From Hyphomicrobiaceae bacterium (GTDB lineage: Bacteria; Pseudomonadota; Alphaproteobacteria; Rhizobiales; Hyphomicrobiaceae), in the NCBI GenBank assembly GCA_008933705.1, contig WBUN01000011.1, forward strand, positions 34,923 through 98,922: DNA of 64,000 nucleotides, in the 5' to 3' direction. This document shows positions 26,994-35,335 of the stretch, piece by piece. The notes under the pieces are model-generated. The model was not told where the DNA came from and searched no databases. It saw nothing but the letters and a program-made list of their open reading frames with translations. A program made the position numbers and the translations under genes. Numbering within the stretch: position 1 is the first letter of the stretch; every line of letters starts with the position of its first letter.

Positions 26994-29396
26994 TCACTCA
27001 GCCGCCGGCGGGAGGGCCAGAGCGCGCGGCTCCGTGCGCCGCCCGGTGCGTGCCGCCTCGCCATAGAGCGTCGTGCGCTGCCTCGGTATCCGACCGGCCT
27101 CGCGTATGAGCCGCTCCATATGCCCGGCGCGAATTTCCTGGCCGTGGGCAGCGCCGGCCGCACGCGTGATCGACTCCTCCATGAGCACACCGCCGATGTC
27201 GTTGGCCCCGGCATCGAGGCACAGCGCCGCTCCGTCCGGGCCCATCTTCACCCAGGAGGCCTGGATGTTGGGTATCACCGGGTCAAGCACCAGCCGCGCC
27301 ACGGCGTGCATCAACACAGCCTCGCGGAAGGTCGGGCCCTTGCGCGATTGCCCCTTGAGGTAGATGGGAGCCTCCATATGCACGAAGGCGAGCGGCACGA
27401 ACTCGGTGAACCCGCCGGTGCGCACCTGCAGCTCGCGCACGCGCAGGAGATGCTTGGCCCAGTGCCTGTAGCCGTCGACGTGGCCGAACATGACGGTTGC
27501 GGTGCTGCGCAAACCGACCGCGTGCGCGGCCTCCATCACCTCGAACCATTCGGCCGTCGAAAGCTTGTCGGGGCAGAGAATGGCTCGCACCTCGTCATCG
27601 AGAATCTCGGCGGCCGTACCAGGGAGGCTGGCGAGGCCCGCGCCTCTCAACCGCATCAGATAGTCAGCCGGCGAGAGCCCGAGCGTCATGGCGCCGTGCC
27701 GGATCTCGAGCGGCGAGAACGCGTGCACATGCATGTCCGGCGCCGCGGATTTCACCGCCGCCACGATCGAAAGATAGGTATCGCCCGTGTAGCCGGGCCT
27801 GATGCCGCCCTGCAGACAGACTTCGGTGGCCCCGCGCTCCCATGCTTCGCGTGTGCGCCGGCCGATCTCCTCGATCGTGAGGTCGTACGGCTTCTCGCGA
27901 TGGCCAAGGCTGTGGCGCCCCTTGGAGAAGGCGCAGAACCTGCAGCCGTAGGTGCAGATGTTGGTGTAGTTGATGTTGCGGTTGACGATGTAGGTGACCG
28001 TCTCACCCACGCGCGCAGCACGCAACCGGTCGGCGGCGGCGCAGACGGCGGCGAAGTCTGCACCCCGCGCATCGAACAGGGAAACGATGTCAGGCTCGGA
28101 AAGCTCCGCACCACCCGCAACCCGATCCAGCACCGAGGCGACTTGACCGGATGCCTTGTGGCCGCGCGAGCGAACGCGTGCCACCTGCGGTGCCGGCAGC
28201 GGCTCCAGTCCGCCGGGAGACCACGCGTCCTCGCGCGCCAGGCCCGCGCCATCGAGATGCCTCAGCATGTGCGGCACGACTGCGGGATCGACCCAGCCCT
28301 TGGGCGCGGATGCCCATTCCGGGTAGACCGCCAGCCGCTCGACCAGCGTGCGGCCGGCGCTCGCGGTTGCTGCCTCCAGATCGCTCAGGTGCGGCCAGGG
28401 CGCCTCGGGGTTCACATGATCGGGCGTCACCGGCGACACGCCGCCCCAATCGTTGATGCCGGCGCGGATGAGCTGAGCGAGCCCTTCAGGGCGCAGATTG
28501 GGCGGCGCCTGGATGTTCATATCGGCGCCAAGGATGACGCGCGCCACGGCGATCGTCCATGCGTGCTCCTCGAGCGAGGGCTCGGCTGCTGTCGCCATAC
28601 GCGTGCCGGGCTTGGCGCGGAAATTCTGGATGATCACTTCCTGGATGTGTCCGTGCCGCTCGTGACTATCCCGGATTGCGAGCAGGGCCTGGATGCGCTC
28701 GGCACGTGTTTCCCCTATGCCGATGAGAATGCCGGTCGTGAACGGCACCGCCGCGCGGCCGGCAGCCTCCAGCGTTGCCAGCCGGACGGCCGGCACCTTG
28801 TCGGGTGAGCCGAAGTGCGGACCGCCACGCGCCGAGAGGCGATCGGACACGGTCTCCAGCATGATGCCCTGCGACACCGACACGGCGCGCAGGCGCCGCA
28901 GCCAAGCCTCGTCCATCACGCCAGGATTGAGATGCGGCAGCAGCCCCGTCTCGCGCAGCACCAGGGCGGCCGAGGATTCGAGATAGGCAAGCGTGGAGTT
29001 CGCGCCCAGCTCGGCAAGTGCCCTGCGGGCTGCGGCATGGCGCAGCTCGGGCTGGTCGCCCAGCGTGAACAATGCCTCCTTGCAGCCCGCCGCTTTCCCG
29101 GCGCGGGCGATGTCGAGCACCGCTGCCGGTGAAAGGAAATGCACCTCGCCCGACCTCGGCGCACGGGCAAACGTGCAGTAGTGGCAAACGTCGCGGCACA
29201 GCCGCGTCAGAGGGATGAAGACCTTCCTGGAGAAGGTCACGTGCGCGCCATGCCCGGAAACGCAAATCCGCTCGGCGAGGGCGGCAAGGCGACCGACGTC
29301 ATCGCATCGGGCAAGAGCCATGGCCTCGCCGTGCGAAAGACGCCCGCCGGATTCTGCGGCAGCAAGCGCACTCAGGGCCTCGGGCATTTCGTTCAT
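26994..29396 (-). CDS. fbiC: FO synthase, CofG-CofH fusion
   Basis: 800 residues carrying two radical-SAM domains in one chain, as in mycobacterial FbiC. The N-terminal CofG half has the cluster motif CRDVCHYC (residues 67-74), and the CofH half has CTYGCRFC (~480). The enzyme joins tyrosine and the flavin precursor 5-amino-6-ribitylamino-uracil to make FO, the deazaflavin core of F420. The start is ATG at 29396, overlapping the cofC stop as ATGA. It is the last gene of the F420 unit. Separate cofG/cofH are the archaeal arrangement; the fused form is the actinobacterial and proteobacterial one. Confidence 0.95.
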   Translation of the reverse strand: MNEMPEALSALAAAESGGRLSHGEAMALARCDDVGRLAALAERICVSGHGAHVTFSRKVFIPLTRLCRDVCHYCTFARAPRSGEVHFLSPAAVLDIARAGKAAGCKEALFTLGDQPELRHAAARRALAELGANSTLAYLESSAALVLRETGLLPHLNPGVMDEAWLRRLRAVSVSQGIMLETVSDRLSARGGPHFGSPDKVPAVRLATLEAAGRAAVPFTTGILIGIGETRAERIQALLAIRDSHERHGHIQEVIIQNFRAKPGTRMATAAEPSLEEHAWTIAVARVILGADMNIQAPPNLRPEGLAQLIRAGINDWGGVSPVTPDHVNPEAPWPHLSDLEAATASAGRTLVERLAVYPEWASAPKGWVDPAVVPHMLRHLDGAGLAREDAWSPGGLEPLPAPQVARVRSRGHKASGQVASVLDRVAGGAELSEPDIVSLFDARGADFAAVCAAADRLRAARVGETVTYIVNRNINYTNICTYGCRFCAFSKGRHSLGHREKPYDLTIEEIGRRTREAWERGATEVCLQGGIRPGYTGDTYLSIVAAVKSAAPDMHVHAFSPLEIRHGAMTLGLSPADYLMRLRGAGLASLPGTAAEILDDEVRAILCPDKLSTAEWFEVMEAAHAVGLRSTATVMFGHVDGYRHWAKHLLRVRELQVRTGGFTEFVPLAFVHMEAPIYLKGQSRKGPTFREAVLMHAVARLVLDPVIPNIQASWVKMGPDGAALCLDAGANDIGGVLMEESITRAAGAAHGQEIRAGHMERLIREAGRIPRQRTTLYGEAARTGRRTEPRALALPPAAE

Positions 29397-30079
29397 TGCT
29401 CCTGTGCTCCAGTGCCGTGCCGCTTGCCGCACCCGTACGCGGCCAGAAACTCCGCCAGGAAGTCATAACGGGACATCCCCTCGAGCCTGGCCAGGTCGCG
29501 CGGCGTGTCGATGTCTGCCGCCAGGCCCGGCAGGTGCAGCACGCGCGTATCGAGCCGCCTGCCGACGGCCTGAGCCAGATGACGAACGAAGCTGCCCTCG
29601 CCGAAGGCCGGCTCGATCGCCCCGGGCGGGGAGACAAGCAGGGCGTTGGTGCCGTCGCCGTCGTGGGAAGGCACGAGTGCGGCCCGAGGACCGCTTGTCG
29701 CCGGCAAGGCCTCGATCACGGCACGCAGCTCACCGGGCTCAGCAAGCGGAACGTCGGCGGGCAATACGAGGGCCTGCGCGACTCCGTGCGCCTCCGCCCG
29801 CGCCAGGCCGAGGGCGACGGCAGCGTTGAGATTTCTCGGATAGTCCTCGCGCAGAAGCATTGCCCCTGCACGCGCTGCCAGCTCGGCTGCCTCTGCATCG
29901 GGCGTCACGACAATTGTGCGCGCGATCGCCTCGGTCTTGCCGATCGTTGCGAGCACGTCTTCCAGCATGGTGCGCATGAGACGACGGCGCGCTGGGGCGG
30001 GCAGGGCCGGAGCAAGCCGGAGCTTGGCCCCGCCCAAGGCCTTGACCGGGATGATCGCCCATGTCGGCGCCGCGATCAT
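29393..30079 (-). CDS. cofC: 2-phospho-L-lactate (or 3-phosphoglycerate/PEP) guanylyltransferase
   Basis: 228 residues with the nucleotidyltransferase start WAIIPVKALGGAKLRLAPAL, central ALVLPADVPLAEP (metal-binding Asp), and DGDGTNALLVSPP, then AADIDTPRDLARL. CofC/FbiD activates a three-carbon phospho-acid with GTP for CofD. Different organisms use phospholactate, PEP or 3-phosphoglycerate; the choice cannot be decided by eye. Its ends overlap both neighbours by four bases (ATGA at each side). Confidence 0.93.
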   Translation of the reverse strand: MIAAPTWAIIPVKALGGAKLRLAPALPAPARRRLMRTMLEDVLATIGKTEAIARTIVVTPDAEAAELAARAGAMLLREDYPRNLNAAVALGLARAEAHGVAQALVLPADVPLAEPGELRAVIEALPATSGPRAALVPSHDGDGTNALLVSPPGAIEPAFGEGSFVRHLAQAVGRRLDTRVLHLPGLAADIDTPRDLARLEGMSRYDFLAEFLAAYGCGKRHGTGAQEQ

Positions 30080-31053
30080 CGGCGCCTCTCCGGCGCCGGC
30101 GTCCGAGCGCTCAACCGGCTGCAGAAGGCGAGGCAGTCGCGCGCCAGCGCGATCTTGTCGTCAAGGGTCCGCATCAACGTGTTGGTGACCGTTACGGGCA
30201 GGGGCAGACCGCCGACGGCATCGGCGTCGCTGCCGTCGATGACGATGCCGTCGATCAGACCGGCATAGTGGTCGGCGATCGCGCGGTTGTCGGTGGTGAG
30301 GCCAAGCTCCCGCATGATCTTCACCGTCGGCCCTTTCACCGCCTTGCCCGCGATGATGGGCGACACCGCGACAACAGGCACGCCGCTGGCACGCACCGCC
30401 TCGCGCATGCCGGGGATCGCCAGGATCGGATCGATGCTCAGCCACGGATTGGAAGGACAGACGATGACGCCGGCAAGCCCGGGTGCGGACAGCGCCTCGA
30501 TGACCTGCGGCGTCGGCTTGGCGGCACTTGCCCCGTCGAAGCGGATGGCTTTGGCCACTGGCCGGCACTGCTCCCGCACGAAGTACTTCTGGAATGCGAG
30601 CGTGCCCTCCTCGGTGTCGACCACCGTGCGCACCGGTCGATCCGACATCGGCAGCACCCGTGCCGCAACGCCGAGCCTTGCCGCCAGATGCGTGCAGGTG
30701 CTGGTCGGCGTCGCGCCCGAGCGCAGGCGACGGGTGCGGTCCACGTGCGTTGCAAGATCGCTGTCGCCGAGCTTGAACCAAGTCGGTCCGCCGAGCTCCT
30801 GCAGCGCTTGCATGAACGTCCAGGTCTCGTCGCGGCGGCCCCAGCCCGTCAGCGGATTGACGACACCTGCCAGCGTATAGAGCGCGGTATCCACATCCGG
30901 CGAGATGTACAGCCCCAGGTGCTCGAAGTCGTCCCCGGTGTTGACGACGACCGTCAGCCGCTCGCCAAGCAGATTTGCCAGGCCCAGCGCCAGCTTCGCA
31001 CCGCCTACGCCACCCGTGAGGGCAACGAACGTCTGGGATGCGGCCCTGGTCAT
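30076..31053 (-). CDS. cofD: 2-phospho-L-lactate transferase
   Basis: 325 residues: ALTGGVGGAKLALGL at the N-terminus, VVVNTGDDFEHLGLYISPDVDTALYTL, and VIVCPSNPWLSIDPILAIPG are all diagnostic of CofD/FbiA. It transfers the phospho-acid from the guanylyl-activated donor to FO, forming F420-0. The start at 31053 overlaps the cofE stop (ATGA); the upstream-extended frame to 31116 is not used. Confidence 0.95.
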   Translation of the reverse strand: MTRAASQTFVALTGGVGGAKLALGLANLLGERLTVVVNTGDDFEHLGLYISPDVDTALYTLAGVVNPLTGWGRRDETWTFMQALQELGGPTWFKLGDSDLATHVDRTRRLRSGATPTSTCTHLAARLGVAARVLPMSDRPVRTVVDTEEGTLAFQKYFVREQCRPVAKAIRFDGASAAKPTPQVIEALSAPGLAGVIVCPSNPWLSIDPILAIPGMREAVRASGVPVVAVSPIIAGKAVKGPTVKIMRELGLTTDNRAIADHYAGLIDGIVIDGSDADAVGGLPLPVTVTNTLMRTLDDKIALARDCLAFCSRLSARTPAPERRR

Positions 31054-31820
31054 CGGAACAGATCCTCCGACTTCGGGCGCACCAGCACCGACGCGGGCCT
31101 TGCCTCGGCGCTCCATCGCAAGCCGCGCACGAGCGCCGCGGGACGGCCCTCGGCCGCCTCACCCATGGCGAGCACCGCAGCAGCCGCAACAGCGTCGGCG
31201 AGGCCGACCTCGGTCACCTCGAGCGGCCGGCCGGACAGATCGGCCTCCCCGCGCCGGTCCCACAACGCCGGAATACCGGCGGCGCCGATGGCTGCGCCGA
31301 CAGTGCCGAGCCGCCACGGCCGGCCCATGCTGTCGGAGATGATCACGCCGACCTGCGCGCCAAAATGCGCATCCAGCCGCTCCTTGAGGCGCAGCGCGCT
31401 GACGTCGGGGTCCTCGGGCAGCAGCAGCACGCGCCGCCCATGATCGTTCGCGTCGAGATTCGATTGATCGATGCCCGCGTTGGCCAGGATCAGCCCATGG
31501 CGTGTGGCGGTGATCAGCACGTGCGGCTTGGCGCGGATCACCTCGACGGACTGGGACAGGATCGCCTCGACGAGATGCGCGTCCTTCTTCGTGATCTGTG
31601 CCAGCTCGTGCGCGCGGGGCGAGGGCTCGACCGCGCTGAGATCGAGGAAGCGGTCTTCCGCCTTGGATACGATCTTCTGGGTGATGACGACGATGTCCTG
31701 AGACGCCAGCGCTCCGGTGGTCCGCTGCAACGCCGCGATGAGCAGAGCCGCCAGATCGTCCCCGGGGCGGACCCGGGGGATGCCTTCGAGCGCGGTGACT
31801 GTCAGTGGCGGTTCGCTCAA
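31050..31820 (-). CDS. cofE: Coenzyme F420-0:L-glutamate ligase
   Basis: 256 residues with CofE landmarks VVITQKIVSKAEDRF, PHVLITATRHGLILANAGIDQSN, and VGVIISDSMGRPWRLGTVGAAIG. It adds glutamate residues to F420-0 using GTP. Only the CofE domain is present; the C-terminal nitroreductase-like domain of mycobacterial FbiB, which makes the mature cofactor from dehydro-F420-0 and lengthens the tail, is missing. Either the lactyl/glyceryl route is used or the reductase is elsewhere. Confidence 0.94.
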   Translation of the reverse strand: MSEPPLTVTALEGIPRVRPGDDLAALLIAALQRTTGALASQDIVVITQKIVSKAEDRFLDLSAVEPSPRAHELAQITKKDAHLVEAILSQSVEVIRAKPHVLITATRHGLILANAGIDQSNLDANDHGRRVLLLPEDPDVSALRLKERLDAHFGAQVGVIISDSMGRPWRLGTVGAAIGAAGIPALWDRRGEADLSGRPLEVTEVGLADAVAAAAVLAMGEAAEGRPAALVRGLRWSAEARPASVLVRPKSEDLFR

Positions 31821-31843
31821 GAGCCTGTTCCGTCGCGGCCGAC

Positions 31844-32512
31844 TCAGGAGGTGGCAATGCCGGTGATACGGATGCCGGCTCCGTCGGCCTTGTAGTTGCG
31901 GTTGATGCCGATGAGAACCGAGGTCAGCGCCTCCGCTGCCGCCGAGTTGGCCAGGGGGCCTGCGTGTATGCCGCGCAGGCCGGCAGCGGCGACGACACGG
32001 ATCGCTGTCTCGCGATCCTGAGGGTCATCGCCGAATACGAGGATGTCGCAATCGATCGGCTCATCCTTCTGCAGCTTGTGGGCGGCGACGTTGTGAAACG
32101 CCGACACGACCCGCACCCCCTCGCCGAGACGCTTCTGGGCCACAAGCGCCGCGGACCCCTCCGGCGGAAGCTGCGCCCGTGCCACCTTGGGTGGCACCAG
32201 CGGAACGGTCGTGTCGATCACAAGCTTGCCCGCGACGTGCGGCCGTATCTCATCGAGGATGCCGGCCTGGCTACCCCACGGCACGGTGACGAGAACGATC
32301 TGGGCAGCACCCGCCGCATCGGCGTTGGTAGCGCCGCGCGGCCTTTCGCAGCCCGCCGGCGCAGGAATCCGGACCGCGGCTTCCCTGGCCTTCTCGACCG
32401 TACGCGAGCCGATGATGAGCGGATGGCCTGCGGCGGCCAGGCGACGCGCCAGCCCTTGCCCGAGCGCGCCGGTGCCGCCGATGACCGCGATCGTTGCCTT
32501 GTGCGATGTCAC
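31844..32512 (-). CDS. npdG: NADPH-dependent F420 reductase (Fno-like)
   Basis: 222 residues with an N-terminal Rossmann motif IAVIGGTGALGQGLARRL, followed by GSRTVEKA (phosphate-binding for NADP), AQIVLVTVPWGSQ, VIDTTVPLVPP and VSAFHNVAAHKL. These match NADPH:F420 oxidoreductases, which pass hydride between F420 and NADP. Sitting in the biosynthetic operon, it probably regenerates F420H2 for the LLM oxidoreductase (or removes it). The gene lies 23 bases from cofE and 12 from pxpA. Confidence 0.9.
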   Translation of the reverse strand: MTSHKATIAVIGGTGALGQGLARRLAAAGHPLIIGSRTVEKAREAAVRIPAPAGCERPRGATNADAAGAAQIVLVTVPWGSQAGILDEIRPHVAGKLVIDTTVPLVPPKVARAQLPPEGSAALVAQKRLGEGVRVVSAFHNVAAHKLQKDEPIDCDILVFGDDPQDRETAIRVVAAAGLRGIHAGPLANSAAAEALTSVLIGINRNYKADGAGIRITGIATS

Positions 32513-32524
32513 GGAACTCGCCTC

Positions 32525-33298
32525 TCAGAGCTTCATCTCGGTCAGCGGCACGATCGAGACCCCCGCCGCCTCCAGGGTCTTGCGGATGCCGCCCGCGACA
32601 ACGACGCTGGTGGGCTCGTCTCCATGCACGCAAAGCGTATCCACGCGAACCTTGACACGCTTGCCGTTCATCGACAGGACCTCGCCGTCCTGCACCATGC
32701 GCAGCGCATGCTCTCCCGCGGCCTTGGGGTCCTTCAATACCGTTCCGGGAATCGACCGGGAGGCCAGATTGCCTGCATCATCGTACATGCGATCGGGAAA
32801 GCCCTCGCGCGCCATGCGCAGCTCCAGCTTGATGGCCGCCCTCTCCATCTGCGAGCCCGACAGGGCGACGTATATGATGTCGTCATCAACCGTCTTGATC
32901 GCGCGCCCGATCGCCATCGCATAGCCCTCGTCCTCGGCCGCCATGTTGTTGAGCGCGCCGTGCGCCTTCAAATGCGTCACCTTCAGTCCGGCGTACTGTG
33001 CCATCGCCTGCAAGGCGCCGATCTGATAGGCGACCATGTACTCCAGATCCGATGCCTTCATCTGGATGCGCCGCCGGCCGAAGCCCCACAGGTCGTTGAA
33101 GCCAGGGTGCGCGCCTATGCTCACCCCCTCCTGCTTGGCGAGCTTGCACAGCCGGTGCATGGTGTTGGCGTCACCGGCGTGAAAGCCGCACGCAATGCTG
33201 GCCGACTTGATGATCTTCATCAACTCGGCGTCGTTGCCGATGTCGTAGGCTCCCCAGCCTTCGGCGATGTCGGCATTGAGGTTGATCATCTTGGTCAT
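32525..33298 (-). CDS. pxpA: 5-oxoprolinase subunit A / LamB-YcsF family protein
   Basis: 257 residues of the LamB/YcsF family, which with PxpB and PxpC forms an ATP-dependent 5-oxoprolinase that opens a lactam. Landmarks are INLNADIAEGWG (usually NCDxGEGFG), ACGFHAGDANTMHRL, VSIGAHPGFNDLWGFGRR, THLKAHGALNN (usually KPHGALYN) and VDTLCVHGDEP. The changes near the first and fourth motifs mark a divergent branch. It opens the F420 operon and is divergent from pxpBC across a shared promoter region. The start at 33298 fits the family; its ribosome site is weak. Confidence 0.85.
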   Translation of the reverse strand: MTKMINLNADIAEGWGAYDIGNDAELMKIIKSASIACGFHAGDANTMHRLCKLAKQEGVSIGAHPGFNDLWGFGRRRIQMKASDLEYMVAYQIGALQAMAQYAGLKVTHLKAHGALNNMAAEDEGYAMAIGRAIKTVDDDIIYVALSGSQMERAAIKLELRMAREGFPDRMYDDAGNLASRSIPGTVLKDPKAAGEHALRMVQDGEVLSMNGKRVKVRVDTLCVHGDEPTSVVVAGGIRKTLEAAGVSIVPLTEMKL

Positions 33299-33372
33299 GG
33301 TGCAGCATCCCCAGCAGTGGTCCGCAACGCACATTAACGCAACATTGCAGGCGCGCAGCGATATCAAACATG

Positions 33373-33388
33373 GTACTATTTATAGGAA
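33373..33388. promoter_or_regulatory. Putative GntR operator, site A (pxpA / pxpB divergent promoter)
   Basis: GTACTA-TTTA-TAGGAA matches GTNCTA-N4-TAGNAC with one mismatch at the last base, and is flanked by ATGGT and ACCAT arms (33370-33394). It lies almost midway between the two divergent starts, 74 bases from pxpA and 71 from pxpB, overlapping an AT-rich TATAAAT. Binding here could control both units, including the gntR gene itself. Confidence 0.65.
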
Positions 33389-33459
33389 GACCATACAATG
33401 TCGCCGTCCCTATGAAGAAATGTCACGCGGTCCGCGTTTTCGATTAACCCGTTGAACTA

Positions 33460-34209
33460 ATGCATATAACTCCTGCAGCCCGTTTTTTGCCGAGCGGCGA
33501 CACGGCTCTGGTCGTGGAGTTCAGCGACCGCATCGACCGGCGCGTGAGCGCGCTGGTCCTCACCCTCGCCGAGAAGCTCGACGCCGCTGCAATCCCGGGC
33601 GTGATCGAGGTCGTCCCGACCTTCCGGTCGCTCATGGTGCACTATGAACCGCTGCGGCTGCCGCAGGCCGAGCTGAGGCAGCGCCTTGGCCCGCTGATCG
33701 AAGGCATGGCCGCCACCGAACGCGACGGCCGGCACTGGCGCCTGCCGGCCTGCTACGACGAGAGCCTGGGACCCGATCTCGCCGACGTCGCGCAACGTAC
33801 CGGGCTCTCGGTGCACCAGGTCGTCGAGCGCCACAGCGCCACGACGTTCCACGTGTACATGATGGGCTTCCTTCCGGGCTTTCCCTATCTCGGGGATCTG
33901 CCGCCGGAGCTCGAGCTGCCCCGCCGCGAGAGCCCCCGCATCAAGGTACCCGCAGGCTCGATTGCCATCGCCATGGCCATGACATCGATCTACTCGCTGG
34001 AGAGCCCCGGCGGCTGGCATCTGATTGGGCGCACGCCGGTGCCGCTTTGGGACCTGCGGCGTGATCCCCCCGTGCTGCTTGCGGCCGGCGACAAGATCAT
34101 CTTCGAGCCCATCTCTCTCCGCGAGTTCGAAGCGCTGACGGCCAAGCTCACCGAAGGCGACTACCGAATTGCGCCCGAGGCGGCGCCGAGCAGCGGGACG
34201 CGCGCATGA
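33460..34209 (+). CDS. pxpB: 5-oxoprolinase subunit B (KipI-like)
   Basis: 249 residues with the KipI/PxpB carboxyltransferase-like fold: FLPSGDTALVVEFSDRID, VVPTFRSLMVHYEP, and FHVYMMGFLPGFPYLGDLPPELELPRRESPR, then PGGWHLIGRTPVPLWD. It works with PxpC and PxpA to open a lactam with ATP. Its stop overlaps the pxpC start (ATGA). Confidence 0.92.
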   Translation: MHITPAARFLPSGDTALVVEFSDRIDRRVSALVLTLAEKLDAAAIPGVIEVVPTFRSLMVHYEPLRLPQAELRQRLGPLIEGMAATERDGRHWRLPACYDESLGPDLADVAQRTGLSVHQVVERHSATTFHVYMMGFLPGFPYLGDLPPELELPRRESPRIKVPAGSIAIAMAMTSIYSLESPGGWHLIGRTPVPLWDLRRDPPVLLAAGDKIIFEPISLREFEALTAKLTEGDYRIAPEAAPSSGTRA

Positions 34210-35267
34210 CCGCGGCGCTTCGGGTTGTATCTCCGGGACTGATGACGACCCTGCAGGACCTGGGACGGCCTGGCTATCAGAATCTCGGCATCCCGGTTTC
34301 CGGCGCGCTCGACCCCGTGAGCCTGCGCGCCGCCAACGCGCTTGCCGGCAATCCGCCGGGAAGTGCCGCACTCGAGATCGCCTACCAGGGGCCAACCCTC
34401 GCCGTCGAGGCCGACAGCGTCCGGCTCGCCTATGCCGGAGCGGCTGCGGGCATCGAAGTTCTGTCCGGTGACGAAGAAGCCGGAACCCGCCGGCTCGCCC
34501 CGCTGCAGAGCATGCGTCTGCGGCGCGGCCAGGTCGTGCGGATCGGCGCCCTCAACGGCGGCGCCGTGGCTTATCTTGCCGTCGAGGGGGGCTTCGCCGT
34601 CGCGCCGGTGCTGGGCAGCCGGTCGACTTACGTGCGGGCGGGCATCGGCGGCATCGAGGGACGCGCCCTCAAAGCGGGCGATCTCGTTCCGATGGCACAG
34701 GTCTACGCGGAAGACCGCGAGGAGATGATGCTGCCGTCGCTGCCGCTCACCGCACCGAGCCGATTTCGCATCGTTCTCGGACCGCAGGACGACTATTTCA
34801 CGCCGCGGGGCATCGAGACCCTTCTTGAGGCCACCTACACGGTGACGCCCGCTTCCGATCGCATGGGCATGCGGCTCGATGGTCCGGCGCTCGAGCATGC
34901 CAAGGGCTTCAACATCGTCTCCGACGGCATTGCGCCGGGGTCGATCCAGGTCCCGGGCAACGGCCTGCCGATCGTCCTGCTCGCCGACCGGCAGACGACC
35001 GGCGGCTATCCCAAAGTGGCGACCGTCATCTCCGCCGACCTGCCCGCGCTCGGCCGACTGACGCCCGGCTGCAAGGTCGCCTTCACGGCGATCGGCATCG
35101 AGGCGGCAGAAGCGGCCCGGCGCCAGATGATGGCGGATCTGGAAGATCTGACCCGGCAACTGGCCCCCGTCCGGCACGAGTCCGCCATCGATGCAGCAAG
35201 GCTGATGGCGTCCAATCTGGTCAGCGGTGTCGTCAATGCACGGGAGGGAAATCCGGAAGGAGCCTAA
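34206..35267 (+). CDS. pxpC: 5-oxoprolinase subunit C (KipA / biotin-dependent carboxyltransferase-like)
   Basis: 353 residues beginning VVSPGLMTTLQDLGRPGYQNLGIPVSGALD, followed by AALEIAYQGPTLAVEADS, VAYLAVEGGFAV, and GNGLPIVLLADRQTTGGYPKVATV. These define the KipA/PxpC family. It is translated with pxpB and followed after 68 bases by the GntR gene, so the regulator is likely in the same unit. Confidence 0.92.
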   Translation: MTAALRVVSPGLMTTLQDLGRPGYQNLGIPVSGALDPVSLRAANALAGNPPGSAALEIAYQGPTLAVEADSVRLAYAGAAAGIEVLSGDEEAGTRRLAPLQSMRLRRGQVVRIGALNGGAVAYLAVEGGFAVAPVLGSRSTYVRAGIGGIEGRALKAGDLVPMAQVYAEDREEMMLPSLPLTAPSRFRIVLGPQDDYFTPRGIETLLEATYTVTPASDRMGMRLDGPALEHAKGFNIVSDGIAPGSIQVPGNGLPIVLLADRQTTGGYPKVATVISADLPALGRLTPGCKVAFTAIGIEAAEAARRQMMADLEDLTRQLAPVRHESAIDAARLMASNLVSGVVNAREGNPEGA

Positions 35268-35335
35268 ATCCTGGGCAGACTGCTTGACCCAACGACAACC
35301 TTCCGGCAGGGAACGTCTCAAAGGGATCGGAATCG

